DNA of 64,000 nt, from the NCBI GenBank assembly GCA_021732845.1, contig JAKFUF010000142.1, positions 1 to 64,000 on the forward strand, given 5' to 3'. The notes under the pieces are model-generated. The model did not search any database and was not told where the DNA came from. It worked only from the letters and a program-made list of their open reading frames with translations. A program made the position numbers and the translations under genes. Positions 46,515-55,044 of the stretch are shown one piece after another. Origin of the DNA: Planctomycetaceae bacterium. Lineage in GTDB: Bacteria > Planctomycetota > Planctomycetia > Planctomycetales > Planctomycetaceae. Each line of letters starts with the position of its first letter. Positions within the stretch are counted from its first letter, which is position 1.

Positions 46515-49500
46515 TCAGTCGCCCACTGGCGTTCGCGGAGTCACCGTACACAGGCCGCCGTAGGTGGCCAGCCACAGTTGGTCCTGCCACCAGAGGCCGT
46601 CGAAAATGACGTGGTTGGCGATCGCTTTGAAGCCGTCTGACGGTTTGAACACCTGGAACGCGCCGGTCTTGAGGTTGAAGCGGTACAGCCCGGAACTGGT
46701 CAACTGCTTCCACGGTTCGCCGCCAAACCAAATCTCATCCCCGCGTTCGGCGGCGAAGTCGATCCGATACCCAGCCTGTTTCGGCGGTTGCAGAATCCAC
46801 GCTGGCTTAAACTGGTCTTCCTGCTCGGCAGAAGGGGGCCACAGGCCGATTTCCCGTCCGTAGTGGCTCGACCAGACGCGTGGCTTCCCCTCGGCATCCC
46901 GGCCTTGAAACAGCCGGGGCGAAGTGGTGATTCGCAATTGCGGATCGGGCCGGTGCTGCGTCCAGGACTTGTCGGCCAGCGAGAGTTCGTAGACTCCATC
47001 GGCGGCCCGCGCGAGGAGCGAGGTGGTGCCAGTCGGCGTGGAGGTGAATACGAGATGCGTGAGAGCCACGCGCGGCGCGAGGGGCTCTCCGAAGACGTGG
47101 ACCTTGCCGTTGGCGTCGATCCGAACCAACCCACCGGCGGCATTGTTGCCCACCCCCACGTACAGGTCGCCGTCCCAGGTGGCGATCGATTCGACGCGAT
47201 GGTCGGGCAGGCCCTGATCGGTGCCGTAGTTCGTCCAAGTGCGGGCGGAAAGGTCGAATTGCCAGAGACCATCCGCCTCGGTGCCGACCCACAATGCTCC
47301 CTTGGCACACACCAGGCAGGTGATGCCCTTCAGGGTTGGATGCAACAGTTCCAGTTCGTTACTGGAGTTCGATTTGATCCAGACTCCGTCCGGCCCGGCG
47401 GCAAACAGGTGCGTGCCGTCGGTGGCCAGCCGCTGGATGAGCTTCTTGCCGCGGATGTAGGCCACGTCCACATTACGGTCTTCGCGAAGGGGAACTCCGC
47501 CCACGGCGGCCAGGCGCTGCTCAAGGTCGGTGTTGTCGACGATCGATGGGCAGACTTCGGCCGCCTTCAGATACTCCTCGCGGGCGGCCTCAAATTGGCC
47601 CAAGGCTTCCAGACATGCTCCCAGTTCGTAGCCATGGCGGCCGGGAATCAGCGAATCATCGGGCAGACCGGCTGGCGGAGCCATTGAGCGGACCAGCCTC
47701 AAGGCCCGTTCCGGTTGTTTCGCCTGCCGATAGTTTTGTGCCGCCTGCAGCAGATTCCACGCGTGCTTGTGCCGCGCCAGTGGAGTGCTCAGGTCAGTCA
47801 TCTTTCGTGCCGACTCTTCCAGTACCTCCGCCGCGCCGAGGAAATCTTTGTCGCCGATCTTGAGTGTGGCCAGCCCCGTGCGGGCGCTCTCGGCGAGCAC
47901 GGGATCGGTCCCTTCCGCCCAGCGCTGCAAGAGGGCCATCCCCTGCGCCTCAAACTCTGGTCGATTCTTCGACCGCCGCACCAACCCCACGGCGATGAAC
48001 CGCACATTCAAGGCGAGCATGGTTTGATGACGATCGATTGTCGTCTCGGCATACGGAGCGGCCTTGGACAAGGCCGAAGCCAGCCGGTCGCTGGCCTGTG
48101 GCAGAATCTCATACACCAGCATGATCAGCCGTGGCCAGCGGGAATCGCGATGCTCGACGGGCATTTGTTCAAAGGCAAACCAGACATCGTCGATGGCCGC
48201 CTCCCGCTGCGCCGCGTCGAGCTGGCCGGTCTGTTCATGGAAGCTGACCTCCATCAACGACTCCAGTGCCATCGCCGCCAGCTTGTCGGTTCGCCGCAGG
48301 TCATGCACGCGGCGATACAGTTCCCGCGCCCGCTGGGGACGGTACTGCCCGCCGCCATGCAGCGCATAACAGAACCCCAGCCCAAACGTGGCTTCCGCAT
48401 CGTCGGGGCGAATGAACAAGATCGATTCCAGGCGGTCCACCGTTTTCTTGATCAAAGCCTGTCCCAGCGGCGTGGCAGGCCGTACGGCCCGCGGGTGACC
48501 GCTGATCTTGTCTCCCGGCAACTGGAATGGTCGCTGGCTGAAGTCAATCGGGCTGAGCCGCGTGAAGCGGTGCAGATCGGCCAGTGCCAGTTCTTTCAGC
48601 GTCTGCACCTCGAACCGGCCCGTCGCCTGCGAAGGATGTGGCACAACCCCGCCAGCGGCCAGCCGGGCCACGCACTTCTCGGTGTGCATGGCCAACACGG
48701 TTTCCAACTCGGTCGGCGCGCATTCGAACTCGAACGTCAGCATCGGCTCTGTCGTTCGCGCCTCCAGCATTTCGCCATGCACCACAATGCTGTAGGTCTG
48801 CTCCTGCTGACGCTCGTCGATCTGGCCGCGAATGAGATAAGCCGCCTGGCGCGGCGGCAGAGTCTTCGGGTCCGTGTTCTTGGCCAGCCCCGATTGAATC
48901 AAATCCAGTTCCGTCAGCAGTTGTTCCAGGTTTGAACGCTGCACCACCTGAAACACTGGCGGTCTGCTGGCCGCTTTGTCGGCGGATGTCTGGGGGAGGG
49001 CACCACTCCGCTGTAGCAGGTGTGTGGTGATCAGGTCGCGGATGCCCAGTTCGAGCGGCCGCAGGCGGTCGAAGCGGCCCAGGCTGTCAAACGGAGCCAC
49101 GGCGACCGTCACCCGTGGAGTCAACGGAGCCTGGGCGAGGACGGCCAGGTCACGGGAAAACTGCTGGGCCGTCTCTTCCAGCGTGGCTTCCGCCAGGGGG
49201 GCCACCGCGAGCCCGCGGACGGCACCGGTTTTGGCTTCGGTCACGCGGAGCATCACCAGCGAACCGGGTGGATCCGCTTTGGGGGCAACTTCCAGCGTTG
49301 CGACAAGGTCGGCGGTGACAAGCTGACCGAGCTGCAGTTCCGCGTCACCCCGCGCCCGAGCCACGACCTGCTCTTGAATGGCGAGCTTCAGTTGCTGCCG
49401 CTCGACCAGTGCCAGATGTGCGTGGTTTTGGAGGTCGAGTTCGATCAGGGTCCGCAGGCTCTCGGTGAGTTCCTGCGCGGGCTTGGAAACCACTGGAACG

Positions 49501-49595
49501 GCACTGCTGGTCAGCGCGATGACAACCTTGTCTGCGGCTGTGGCCGCGTTAGCCAAGGTGAGGGCAACAATCGCGAGACAGAGGAATCGCAGCAT
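46515..49595 (-). CDS. Secreted protein: CsgG/LpoB-like N-domain, TPR region, C-terminal propeller
   Basis: A 1026-residue protein with a signal peptide (MLRFLCLAIVALTLANAATA). The N-terminal 120 residues resemble the CsgG/LpoB-type 'lipoprotein formation' fold (VIALTSSAVPVVSKPAQELT, then LVERQQLKLAIQEQ). A second copy of such a region follows near 150-290 (VTVAVAPFDSLGRFDRL, LEQLLTELDLIQSG). The middle is helical with TPR-like segments (YELGACLEALGQFEAAREEY, then LKAAEVCP). The C-terminal 330 residues are a beta-propeller of the two-component-regulator type (GVWIKSNSSNE, KGALWVGTEADGLWQFD, EIWFGGEPW). It is the last gene of the sigma-factor operon, 189 bp after the CsgG-like gene, with an inverted repeat in that gap. 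The paired CsgG-like domains suggest a shared outer-envelope role. Confidence 0.8.
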   Translation of the reverse strand: MLRFLCLAIVALTLANAATAADKVVIALTSSAVPVVSKPAQELTESLRTLIELDLQNHAHLALVERQQLKLAIQEQVVARARGDAELQLGQLVTADLVATLEVAPKADPPGSLVMLRVTEAKTGAVRGLAVAPLAEATLEETAQQFSRDLAVLAQAPLTPRVTVAVAPFDSLGRFDRLRPLELGIRDLITTHLLQRSGALPQTSADKAASRPPVFQVVQRSNLEQLLTELDLIQSGLAKNTDPKTLPPRQAAYLIRGQIDERQQEQTYSIVVHGEMLEARTTEPMLTFEFECAPTELETVLAMHTEKCVARLAAGGVVPHPSQATGRFEVQTLKELALADLHRFTRLSPIDFSQRPFQLPGDKISGHPRAVRPATPLGQALIKKTVDRLESILFIRPDDAEATFGLGFCYALHGGGQYRPQRARELYRRVHDLRRTDKLAAMALESLMEVSFHEQTGQLDAAQREAAIDDVWFAFEQMPVEHRDSRWPRLIMLVYEILPQASDRLASALSKAAPYAETTIDRHQTMLALNVRFIAVGLVRRSKNRPEFEAQGMALLQRWAEGTDPVLAESARTGLATLKIGDKDFLGAAEVLEESARKMTDLSTPLARHKHAWNLLQAAQNYRQAKQPERALRLVRSMAPPAGLPDDSLIPGRHGYELGACLEALGQFEAAREEYLKAAEVCPSIVDNTDLEQRLAAVGGVPLREDRNVDVAYIRGKKLIQRLATDGTHLFAAGPDGVWIKSNSSNELELLHPTLKGITCLVCAKGALWVGTEADGLWQFDLSARTWTNYGTDQGLPDHRVESIATWDGDLYVGVGNNAAGGLVRIDANGKVHVFGEPLAPRVALTHLVFTSTPTGTTSLLARAADGVYELSLADKSWTQHRPDPQLRITTSPRLFQGRDAEGKPRVWSSHYGREIGLWPPSAEQEDQFKPAWILQPPKQAGYRIDFAAERGDEIWFGGEPWKQLTSSGLYRFNLKTGAFQVFKPSDGFKAIANHVIFDGLWWQDQLWLATYGGLCTVTPRTPVGD

Positions 49596-49634
49596 AAGGC
49601 ACCGAGAATCGCTTCGACAGAGCGAGCAAAAGGA

Positions 49635-49734
49635 ACCACGAATCCTTACGAAAAAAACAAATCTCACGCATGAAGATGATCACCACAATCACAGGCGATG
49701 TGGAACATGATTCTTGATTCGTAAGATTTGTGGT
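49635..49734. repeat. Inverted repeat ACCACGAATCC / GATTTGTGGT
   Basis: The left arm ACCACGAATCCTTACGAA (49635-49652) and the right arm ATTCGTAAGATTTGTGGT (49717-49734) pair with few mismatches. It lies inside the gap between the CsgG-like gene and the propeller gene. Related units lie at 39219-39338 and 61454-61560. Confidence 0.75.
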
Positions 49735-49784
49735 TACTCTCCTAACCGTACGGTAATCGTGACGCGATACCCGCGACGACGACA

Positions 49785-50768
49785 CTACTTCAACATTGCC
49801 GGGATGATTCGCGTGGCCAGGCTTTCCGTCGCTTCCTGGAGGGCGGCCTTCGAAGCCACGAGTTCGGCGAGGTCGACGCGGACGGCGGTCTGGCGGTCGG
49901 CGGCGAGAACGCGGCCGGTCTTGCGGTCAATCGCCTTCAGCTCCACGCGGGCCTTCACCGACACCAGGTTTTCGTGCCGGGCGGCGAACTGGCTGAAACC
50001 CTCGCCCTTCAGCAGGATGTCCGCCTCGGCCTTGTCGCCAGAGTTGCGGTCGATGACCTTGAAGCCCAGGTCTGTGCAGATTTTTGTCAGCTCGGTTTCC
50101 ATCGCCGGGTCGCTGACCGTCTGGCCGATGTGCCGCTCGGTGACCTGGATCAGCACGGTGGGTCGGGGAGCGTCTTTGCCGAGCGTCTTGAGCAGCGCGG
50201 CGATCCGGTCTTCGTGAGCGACCGGCTTGGGAACGAGCTGGTCGCCCTGCTCGCCAATTTTTGCGACGAGGTTCTTGGCCAGTTGCTCGACCAGGGCCTC
50301 CAGGTCATCGTCGATCTTGCCCTTGACCGATGCGCCAACGACACGGGTCGATTCGGTGCCGATCAGCTTGGCCACCACATAGGTCTTGTCACCGACCTGA
50401 AACACCGACCCGGTGACCAGAATCTTGGCCCCCGTCAACTGGCCGACCTGGACCGACTGTTTGGGATCGGTCAACCCGGCAGCGCTGATTTCCAGCTCCT
50501 GCAGCACCTTCTTCAGATCCTCGCGTTCCACCAAGTAGATCTTGTCGTTGGCGACGAGGCTGGCGAACAACAAGTCGGTCACTTTGCCACCCATGTCGGC
50601 CACTTCCTTGCCCCGCTCCTGGAACGGGAACACCGCCAGCGGGTAAACCGTCGGCGCGGCCGCGGCGGCTGGCGCGGCAGGTTCTTGAGCGCTGGCGCAG
50701 TTGACCGCGACGGTGTTTAGGCTGAATGCCAGCGCGACGAGCAGGATCCAAAGTCGGCGTGTGTTCAT
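49785..50768 (-). CDS. CsgG/HfaB-family envelope protein
   Basis: A 327-residue protein with a signal peptide (RRLWILLVALAFSLNTVAVN, cleaved near ASAQ). The CsgG/HfaB-type domain spans about 40-170 (YPLAVFPFQERGKEVADMG, then LLFASLVANDKIYLVEREDL, and LTGAKILVTGSVFQVGDKTY). A second alpha/beta region follows (TVLIQVTERHIGQTVSD, ADILLKGEGFSQFAARHENL). CsgG forms an outer-membrane secretion pore for curli; relatives such as HfaB and LpoB act in holdfast anchoring or peptidoglycan regulation. No lipobox Cys is in the usual place, so it may be periplasmic rather than a lipoprotein. It sits 35 bp after the preceding operon gene. Confidence 0.83.
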   Translation of the reverse strand: MNTRRLWILLVALAFSLNTVAVNCASAQEPAAPAAAAAPTVYPLAVFPFQERGKEVADMGGKVTDLLFASLVANDKIYLVEREDLKKVLQELEISAAGLTDPKQSVQVGQLTGAKILVTGSVFQVGDKTYVVAKLIGTESTRVVGASVKGKIDDDLEALVEQLAKNLVAKIGEQGDQLVPKPVAHEDRIAALLKTLGKDAPRPTVLIQVTERHIGQTVSDPAMETELTKICTDLGFKVIDRNSGDKAEADILLKGEGFSQFAARHENLVSVKARVELKAIDRKTGRVLAADRQTAVRVDLAELVASKAALQEATESLATRIIPAMLK

Positions 50769-50803
50769 GATCGGTTCCGTGGTGGCGTTTTTGTGGCTCA
50801 ATC

Positions 50804-51850
50804 TCACATCCCAAATTTTGACCGGTCAGCCGCCAATGTCTTGGCGGATTTCTCGGAGAGAATTTCCAGAATCCGTGCGAACAGGTAGCGTGCGGTCGGG
50901 TCGGTGTCCCAGTGGGCAATCAGTGGAAACCCACAAAAGATCTCTCGCGTGTCCTTGTCATAGGTGGCCTCAATCCACCGCCAGCCGCGTGGCTCAGCCC
51001 CGACCTGCCAGACACTGCCGCCGCGGCTCACGGCGGGCACAAACCCCGTGCCCGGTATGGGCCAGGCTGCGGCCGAAAGCCGCTTGTCCAGTTCCGACAC
51101 GATCCGTCCGCGTTCATATCGCAGGGCCAGCGGAAGTGGCTCGGCGGAACTCAGATCCGGCCAGTTGCCGGAGGCCGGGGCGAGGCAGACTGTGGAAATG
51201 CCCCTTTGAATGAGTCCCGACACAAGCGACGGCAGCGCCGAAAACTTGGCAAGATCCAGCCCTTCTCCCAGGATCACGATCCCGCTCTCGATTTGTGCAA
51301 ATGCTCCCAGAGTCGTTAGCCGTGTGACTCCCACCTCAAGTTTTTCGAAGGCCTTCAGCGTGTGGCCGGGCGGATCAAACAGTGCCAGGTTGAGAGATTT
51401 GAGCCACGCCTTGCGGCCGCTGAAGGGGTTCTCGGGCAGGATCCAAAATGTTCGATGGAGTAGGCTCTTTTCGCCGAGGGAGAATTCCAATGCGGATTCG
51501 AAAGCCACACCATCCTTGATGGGCGGCACCCGCAATGAGAACGCCATGGTCTTGGATTTCAGGGCGTCGGCGTCGATCGCCAGTTCGCCCGCAGAGAACG
51601 TGCGCGGACCGGCGGCATGCCGCCAGACGATTGTTCCTGCTGCGGCGTTTGCAGGAAGCTGCATCTGCAACGTCACCGTCGCCCCCGCGAACAAGGCGGA
51701 GGTCCCTTCGCGAATGGCGTACAAGTCGCTCCCGCCGGCGGGTGCATCTGCTCCTGTTGGTTCGTCGGCGAGCAGGGTATCCAGACCGCTTGCCGCTCCC
51801 AAAGCGAGAAGTGCCAGAACCATCTGCCGGCGGTTCACTGCCAGATCCAT
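50804..51850 (-). CDS. Tat-type exported hypothetical protein
   Basis: A 348-residue protein starting MDLAVNRRQMVLALLALG, a twin-Arg signal, with cleavage near LLADE. The mature protein has a beta-sandwich-like first half (ATVTLQMQLPANAAAGTIVW, then AFSLRVPPIKDG) and a second half with a Rossmann-like or GATase-like pattern (LEVGVTRLTTLGAFAQIESG, then IVILGEGLDLAKF). I do not recognise the family. It follows the anti-sigma-like gene after 2 bp, so coexpression is almost certain. It may be the effector or sensor partner of the sigma-factor system. The start at 51850 is chosen because it gives the signal peptide; the frame stays open to 52543 inside the preceding gene. Confidence 0.72.
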   Translation of the reverse strand: MDLAVNRRQMVLALLALGAASGLDTLLADEPTGADAPAGGSDLYAIREGTSALFAGATVTLQMQLPANAAAGTIVWRHAAGPRTFSAGELAIDADALKSKTMAFSLRVPPIKDGVAFESALEFSLGEKSLLHRTFWILPENPFSGRKAWLKSLNLALFDPPGHTLKAFEKLEVGVTRLTTLGAFAQIESGIVILGEGLDLAKFSALPSLVSGLIQRGISTVCLAPASGNWPDLSSAEPLPLALRYERGRIVSELDKRLSAAAWPIPGTGFVPAVSRGGSVWQVGAEPRGWRWIEATYDKDTREIFCGFPLIAHWDTDPTARYLFARILEILSEKSAKTLAADRSKFGM

Positions 51851-51852
51851 GA

Positions 51853-52746
51853 TCAGCTCGGAGTGGGTTGAAGGAGGGCGGCGGTCTGCAACACGCGGTA
51901 TTCGCCGTGGGCCGTCTGCAGCAGGTCGACCTCGGCGGGCACGTTGTTGCCCAGCAGGGCCGAGGATGTGGACTGCAGCGCATCCTTCCCCGCGAGTTCC
52001 AACTGGCTCTCGACGAAGATCATTCCGTCCGGCAGGCGATACGCCCACAACGACAGCGAGGGCAGCGCTGCCGGGCTGCTTTCTCCGGCGGCGACGGGCT
52101 TCAACTGAACCGTTTTTTCGTCCCCGGCGACGACATCCGCCGCCCACGCGACCTGCCATTCGCTGGTGCCAGGCCGCCGCCGCTCGACAATCACCCGCAC
52201 GACAAGCGTCTCTGAATTGATGTTCGCCGCCACATTCGGCGCGGACTTGGTCAGCCCCAGTTCGATGCGGTCGTTGGTCTCGGCAAACCATTGGAGCTGG
52301 CTGCCAAACACCGACCGCATCTCCGCCACGAGCTGCGACTTGTTGCGGAGCTGGTCGTCGCGGAGCCACGCGTAGTCGGCGGGGAGATTGCCGGTGACTT
52401 TCACCGTGTCTTTGGAAACAGGAACCGGGCTCGGAGTCCAGAGAATCAGCGTGACAGCCACCAGCATGGCGCAGCCAACAAGCCACGCCAGGCCCCGATG
52501 GGCGAGTGCTGCGGGACCTTGTTGACGGTTCGGCAAGACACACGTTTTCCCAACGGCTTCGCCCATACTCGGCTCGTTCGCCAGCCGATCCAGAATCGCC
52601 GCCTGCAGTTGGTCAAGCTGTTCGGCACTCGGCTCGCGCCGGGCGGACCAGGTGTGAAGCAACGCGTCCAGTGGACCGCTTTCGGCTGGCTCGCTTTTCG
52701 GCGGCTCGGAACTCCACCCGTCACCTTTGATGTTCAAATCGGTCAT
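51853..52746 (-). CDS. Membrane anti-sigma-factor-like protein
   Basis: A 297-residue single-pass membrane protein. The N-terminal 95 residues are cytoplasmic and acidic (GPLDALLHTWSARREPSAEQ, then LDQLQAAILDRLA), as in anti-sigma domains of planctomycete ECF systems. A helix follows at about 87-105 (LAWLVGCAMLVAVTLILW). The outer domain is about 190 residues with strands (ETLVVRVIVERRRPGTSEWQ, then LPSLSLWAYRLPDGMIFVES). No zinc-anti-sigma HxxxCxxC motif is present. The start at 52746 overlaps the sigma stop by 4 bp (ATGA). It most likely restrains the linked sigma factor at the membrane; assignment is by context, size and topology. Confidence 0.78.
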   Translation of the reverse strand: MTDLNIKGDGWSSEPPKSEPAESGPLDALLHTWSARREPSAEQLDQLQAAILDRLANEPSMGEAVGKTCVLPNRQQGPAALAHRGLAWLVGCAMLVAVTLILWTPSPVPVSKDTVKVTGNLPADYAWLRDDQLRNKSQLVAEMRSVFGSQLQWFAETNDRIELGLTKSAPNVAANINSETLVVRVIVERRRPGTSEWQVAWAADVVAGDEKTVQLKPVAAGESSPAALPSLSLWAYRLPDGMIFVESQLELAGKDALQSTSSALLGNNVPAEVDLLQTAHGEYRVLQTAALLQPTPS

Positions 52747-53291
52747 GGCAGATGCTCCTGCAGGGCTTTTCGCAGTTGCTCGCGGGCGGTGTGAACCCGC
52801 CAATAGATGGTCGACACAGTACATTCTTCGATTGCCGCGACTTCGGCCGGAGCCACCCCATGCAGCGCTGTCAGCACCAGCGCGGTTCGCAAACTTGGGG
52901 CCAGCTTGGCCAGCGCGGCTTCCACTTCAGTCGTCAATTCCAGGGTCAACAACCGCTGGTCCGGCGCGGTCGCCGTGGCTTCCACAGCTTCCAGCAACTC
53001 CGGCGTGGCATTCGAGGCCCGCCGCGACTCTCGTTCCAGCCACGTACAGGCGACGTTCTTGGCGATGCGGTAGAGCCACGTCGAGAACTTGGACCGGCCA
53101 TCAAACCCCGCCAGCCCGCGGACCACCCGCAGCCACACTTCCTGCGCCAAATCGTCCGCCGCGCCGTCGTTCAGCGTAATCTGAAACACCAGCCGCCGGA
53201 CCTGCGGCAAATGCCGCTTGAGAAGTTCACCCAGCGCCGCGCGGTCGCCCCGCTCGCGGAACCGATTGATGAACTCCTCATCCGAAACCAC
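52743..53291 (-). CDS. RNA polymerase ECF sigma factor (RpoE-like)
   Basis: A 182-residue ECF factor. Region 2 is at about 25-95 (LVFQITLNDGAADDLAQEVW, then LRVVRGLAGFDGRSKFSTW, ending LYRIAKNVACTWLERE). Region 4 is at about 125-180 (LAPSLRTALVLTALHGVAPA, then EVAAIEECTVSTIYWRVHTA). The motif LYRIAKN is the usual 2.4-region form. It heads a five-gene minus-strand unit whose other members are envelope proteins, so it probably directs an envelope-related regulon and its own operon. The promoter is expected in 53292-53496, shared with the divergent secreted-protein gene; no clear ECF -35 AAC box is identified. Confidence 0.94.
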   Translation of the reverse strand: MVSDEEFINRFRERGDRAALGELLKRHLPQVRRLVFQITLNDGAADDLAQEVWLRVVRGLAGFDGRSKFSTWLYRIAKNVACTWLERESRRASNATPELLEAVEATATAPDQRLLTLELTTEVEAALAKLAPSLRTALVLTALHGVAPAEVAAIEECTVSTIYWRVHTAREQLRKALQEHLP

Positions 53292-53496
53292 GGTGGCTCT
53301 CCGAAACGCTGGTTTGGCAGCAACGGGACAATCCTGCAGAGGTTAGACCTCGGGGGACGAAAAATCTTGGGGAAAATTTCCCGAACCACAAGTTTTTTCG
53401 TTGGATTCCGCAGAGGTACCCGCCTCTCTGGGAAATTGGCTCTGAGCCGTCGCGGCTCATCAGTCACGTTCAGATGCCTGTTTGTCGGGAGAGATC

Positions 53497-54759
53497 ATGG
53501 ATATGAGTCGAATGACATTCGGCGCAACTCTTGTTGCTGTAATTTCCTGCGGCATTAGTGCCATGGCTGCCGAGGTGCCGTTGGCGGAGCCTTACCTGCT
53601 GGAGGGCAAACTGGCTGCCGGCGTGACGGCGATGGAAACCCGGCTCAAGGCCACCCCCGCCGACGATCAGGCACGCTTCGGCCTGGGCGTTCTGCAGTTC
53701 TTTCAGACCTTCGAGCATCTCGGCGCGGCGCTTCACCGCCAAGGCCTGCGAACGGAAAAGTCGTTTCTGCGGCCCCCGACCCAGGTGAAGGAGTTTCTGC
53801 CACAGAACCCCGCTCCAGAAACGGCGACTTATACGACGACCCGCCAGATGGTGCAGACATTTGTGGACGATCTGGCCCGCGTCGAAGCCACGCTGTCACA
53901 GGTCAAAGATCCCGCAGTGACGCTCCCCCTGCATGTGGGACTGATCCGGATCGACCCCTTTGGACAGGGCAAGCCGATCCATGCCGCGTTCCTGCTCTCA
54001 CGACTCGAACTCAACTCGCCGGACGATATTGAACAGGCCAAAACACTGGTCATCAACTTCGACCGCGGCGATGTCTGCTGGCTGCGGGGCTACTGCCGCT
54101 TCCTGGCAGTGGCTGGGGAACTGCTGCTCGCGATCGACGGACAACATGCGTTCGAATGCACGGCGCACCTGTTCTTTGAAAAGGTGGAGACGCCGCACAC
54201 GTTCCTGCTGGAAAACCGCCAGGCCGTTGACGACGCTCCTTTCGACAACTTTCCGGCGATCTCGGATGTGCTCTCGTTTTTCCATCAGTTGCTCAACCTG
54301 CCCATCGGTGAGCCAGCGCGGATGAAGGCGGCGCTGACGCATTTCGAGGCCGGCGTGGCTCAGGCCAAAGAGATGTGGACCTTTATTCTCAAGGAGACCG
54401 ACGACGATCGCGAATGGATTCCAAATCCGAAACAAACCGGCGTGGTGGGGGTCAAAGTCACCCAGGAGATGGTCGACACGTGGCGGGAAACGCTCGCTGA
54501 AGTGGAACTGATCGTGCAGGGCAAGAAGCTGATTCCGTTCTGGCGTGGCGCTGCGGGCGCTCGCGGCGTCAACCTGCGTCGCGCCTTCGTGGAACTCAAG
54601 GCGTTCGACATCCTGGAGTGGATTCAGGGAACCGGCGCGACGCCGTTTCTCGAGAAGGGAGAGTTCACCAAGCTGGCGGATCCCCGGGTGGGCGGCCGGC
54701 TCAACGATGCCTTTGGTGGACCCTTGAACCTCGTGGGCTTCGGATTCTGGTTCAATTGA
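53497..54759 (+). CDS. Secreted alpha-helical hypothetical protein
   Basis: A 420-residue protein with a signal peptide (MTFGATLVAVISCGISAMAA). The start at ATG 53497 is preferred to the upstream TTG 53482; GGGAGAG precedes it. The mature N-terminus resembles a TPR unit (LLEGKLAAGVTAMETRLKAT, then ADDQARFGLGVLQFFQ). The remaining 350 residues are mainly helical with a conserved-looking core (FDRGDVCWLRGYCRFLAVAG, then ELLLAIDGQHAFE) and a C-terminal KLIPFWRGAAGARGVNL. I do not recognise the family. It is divergent from the sigma operon, which suggests it may be one of its targets. There is no frameshift or transfer sign. Confidence 0.72.
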   Translation: MDMSRMTFGATLVAVISCGISAMAAEVPLAEPYLLEGKLAAGVTAMETRLKATPADDQARFGLGVLQFFQTFEHLGAALHRQGLRTEKSFLRPPTQVKEFLPQNPAPETATYTTTRQMVQTFVDDLARVEATLSQVKDPAVTLPLHVGLIRIDPFGQGKPIHAAFLLSRLELNSPDDIEQAKTLVINFDRGDVCWLRGYCRFLAVAGELLLAIDGQHAFECTAHLFFEKVETPHTFLLENRQAVDDAPFDNFPAISDVLSFFHQLLNLPIGEPARMKAALTHFEAGVAQAKEMWTFILKETDDDREWIPNPKQTGVVGVKVTQEMVDTWRETLAEVELIVQGKKLIPFWRGAAGARGVNLRRAFVELKAFDILEWIQGTGATPFLEKGEFTKLADPRVGGRLNDAFGGPLNLVGFGFWFN

Positions 54760-54808
54760 ACAAGCTGAGTTCGTGAACCCTGCTTGCTGGCGCGGTCATT
54801 GACCGTTG

Positions 54809-55044
54809 AAGCGGCAGGGCGCGGCAGGGCGCGAGCCCAGCCTTTTGAAGGTGTGGAAACAGCGGGAAAATCCGGGTTTTCTGAAGAGTGCGGCCACCTA
54901 GATCTAGCGTCGAAAGATGCTGAAGTCCCGAATTCACGGTGTTTTTCACGACAATGCACCTTCAAAAGGTTGGGCGCGAGCCCTCCGGTGAAGCCCCACG
55001 CAGCGAGAAATCAATCACCGGACGGCTTGCGCCGTGCCGCTAAA
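54809..55044. repeat. REP-A palindrome split by MITE-B (copy 3)
   Basis: REP-A sequence (GCGGCAGGGCGCGAGCC, from 54809) is interrupted at 54836 and resumes as GCGCGAGCCCTCCGGTGA (54974-54991). The right arm TCACCGGACGGCTTGCGCCG onward ends at 55044. The GCGCGAGCC string is present on both sides of the insert, like a target duplication. It lies in the gap between convergent genes. Confidence 0.85.
54836..54974. mobile_element. MITE-B (copy 2, 139 bp)
   Basis: It differs from 45650-45788 at only two positions (near base 36 and base 101 of the element). Terminal inverted repeats are CCCAGCCTTTTGAAGGTG and CACCTTCAAAAGGTTGGG. It is inserted inside a REP-A palindrome. Near-identity shows a recent copying event. 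No transposase is seen in the window. Confidence 0.88.

Noticed and set aside
51210-52220. 336-residue plus-strand frame opposite the sigma operon
   Set aside because: It covers two well-supported minus-strand genes linked by a 2-bp gap; Arg/Ser/Pro-rich shadow.
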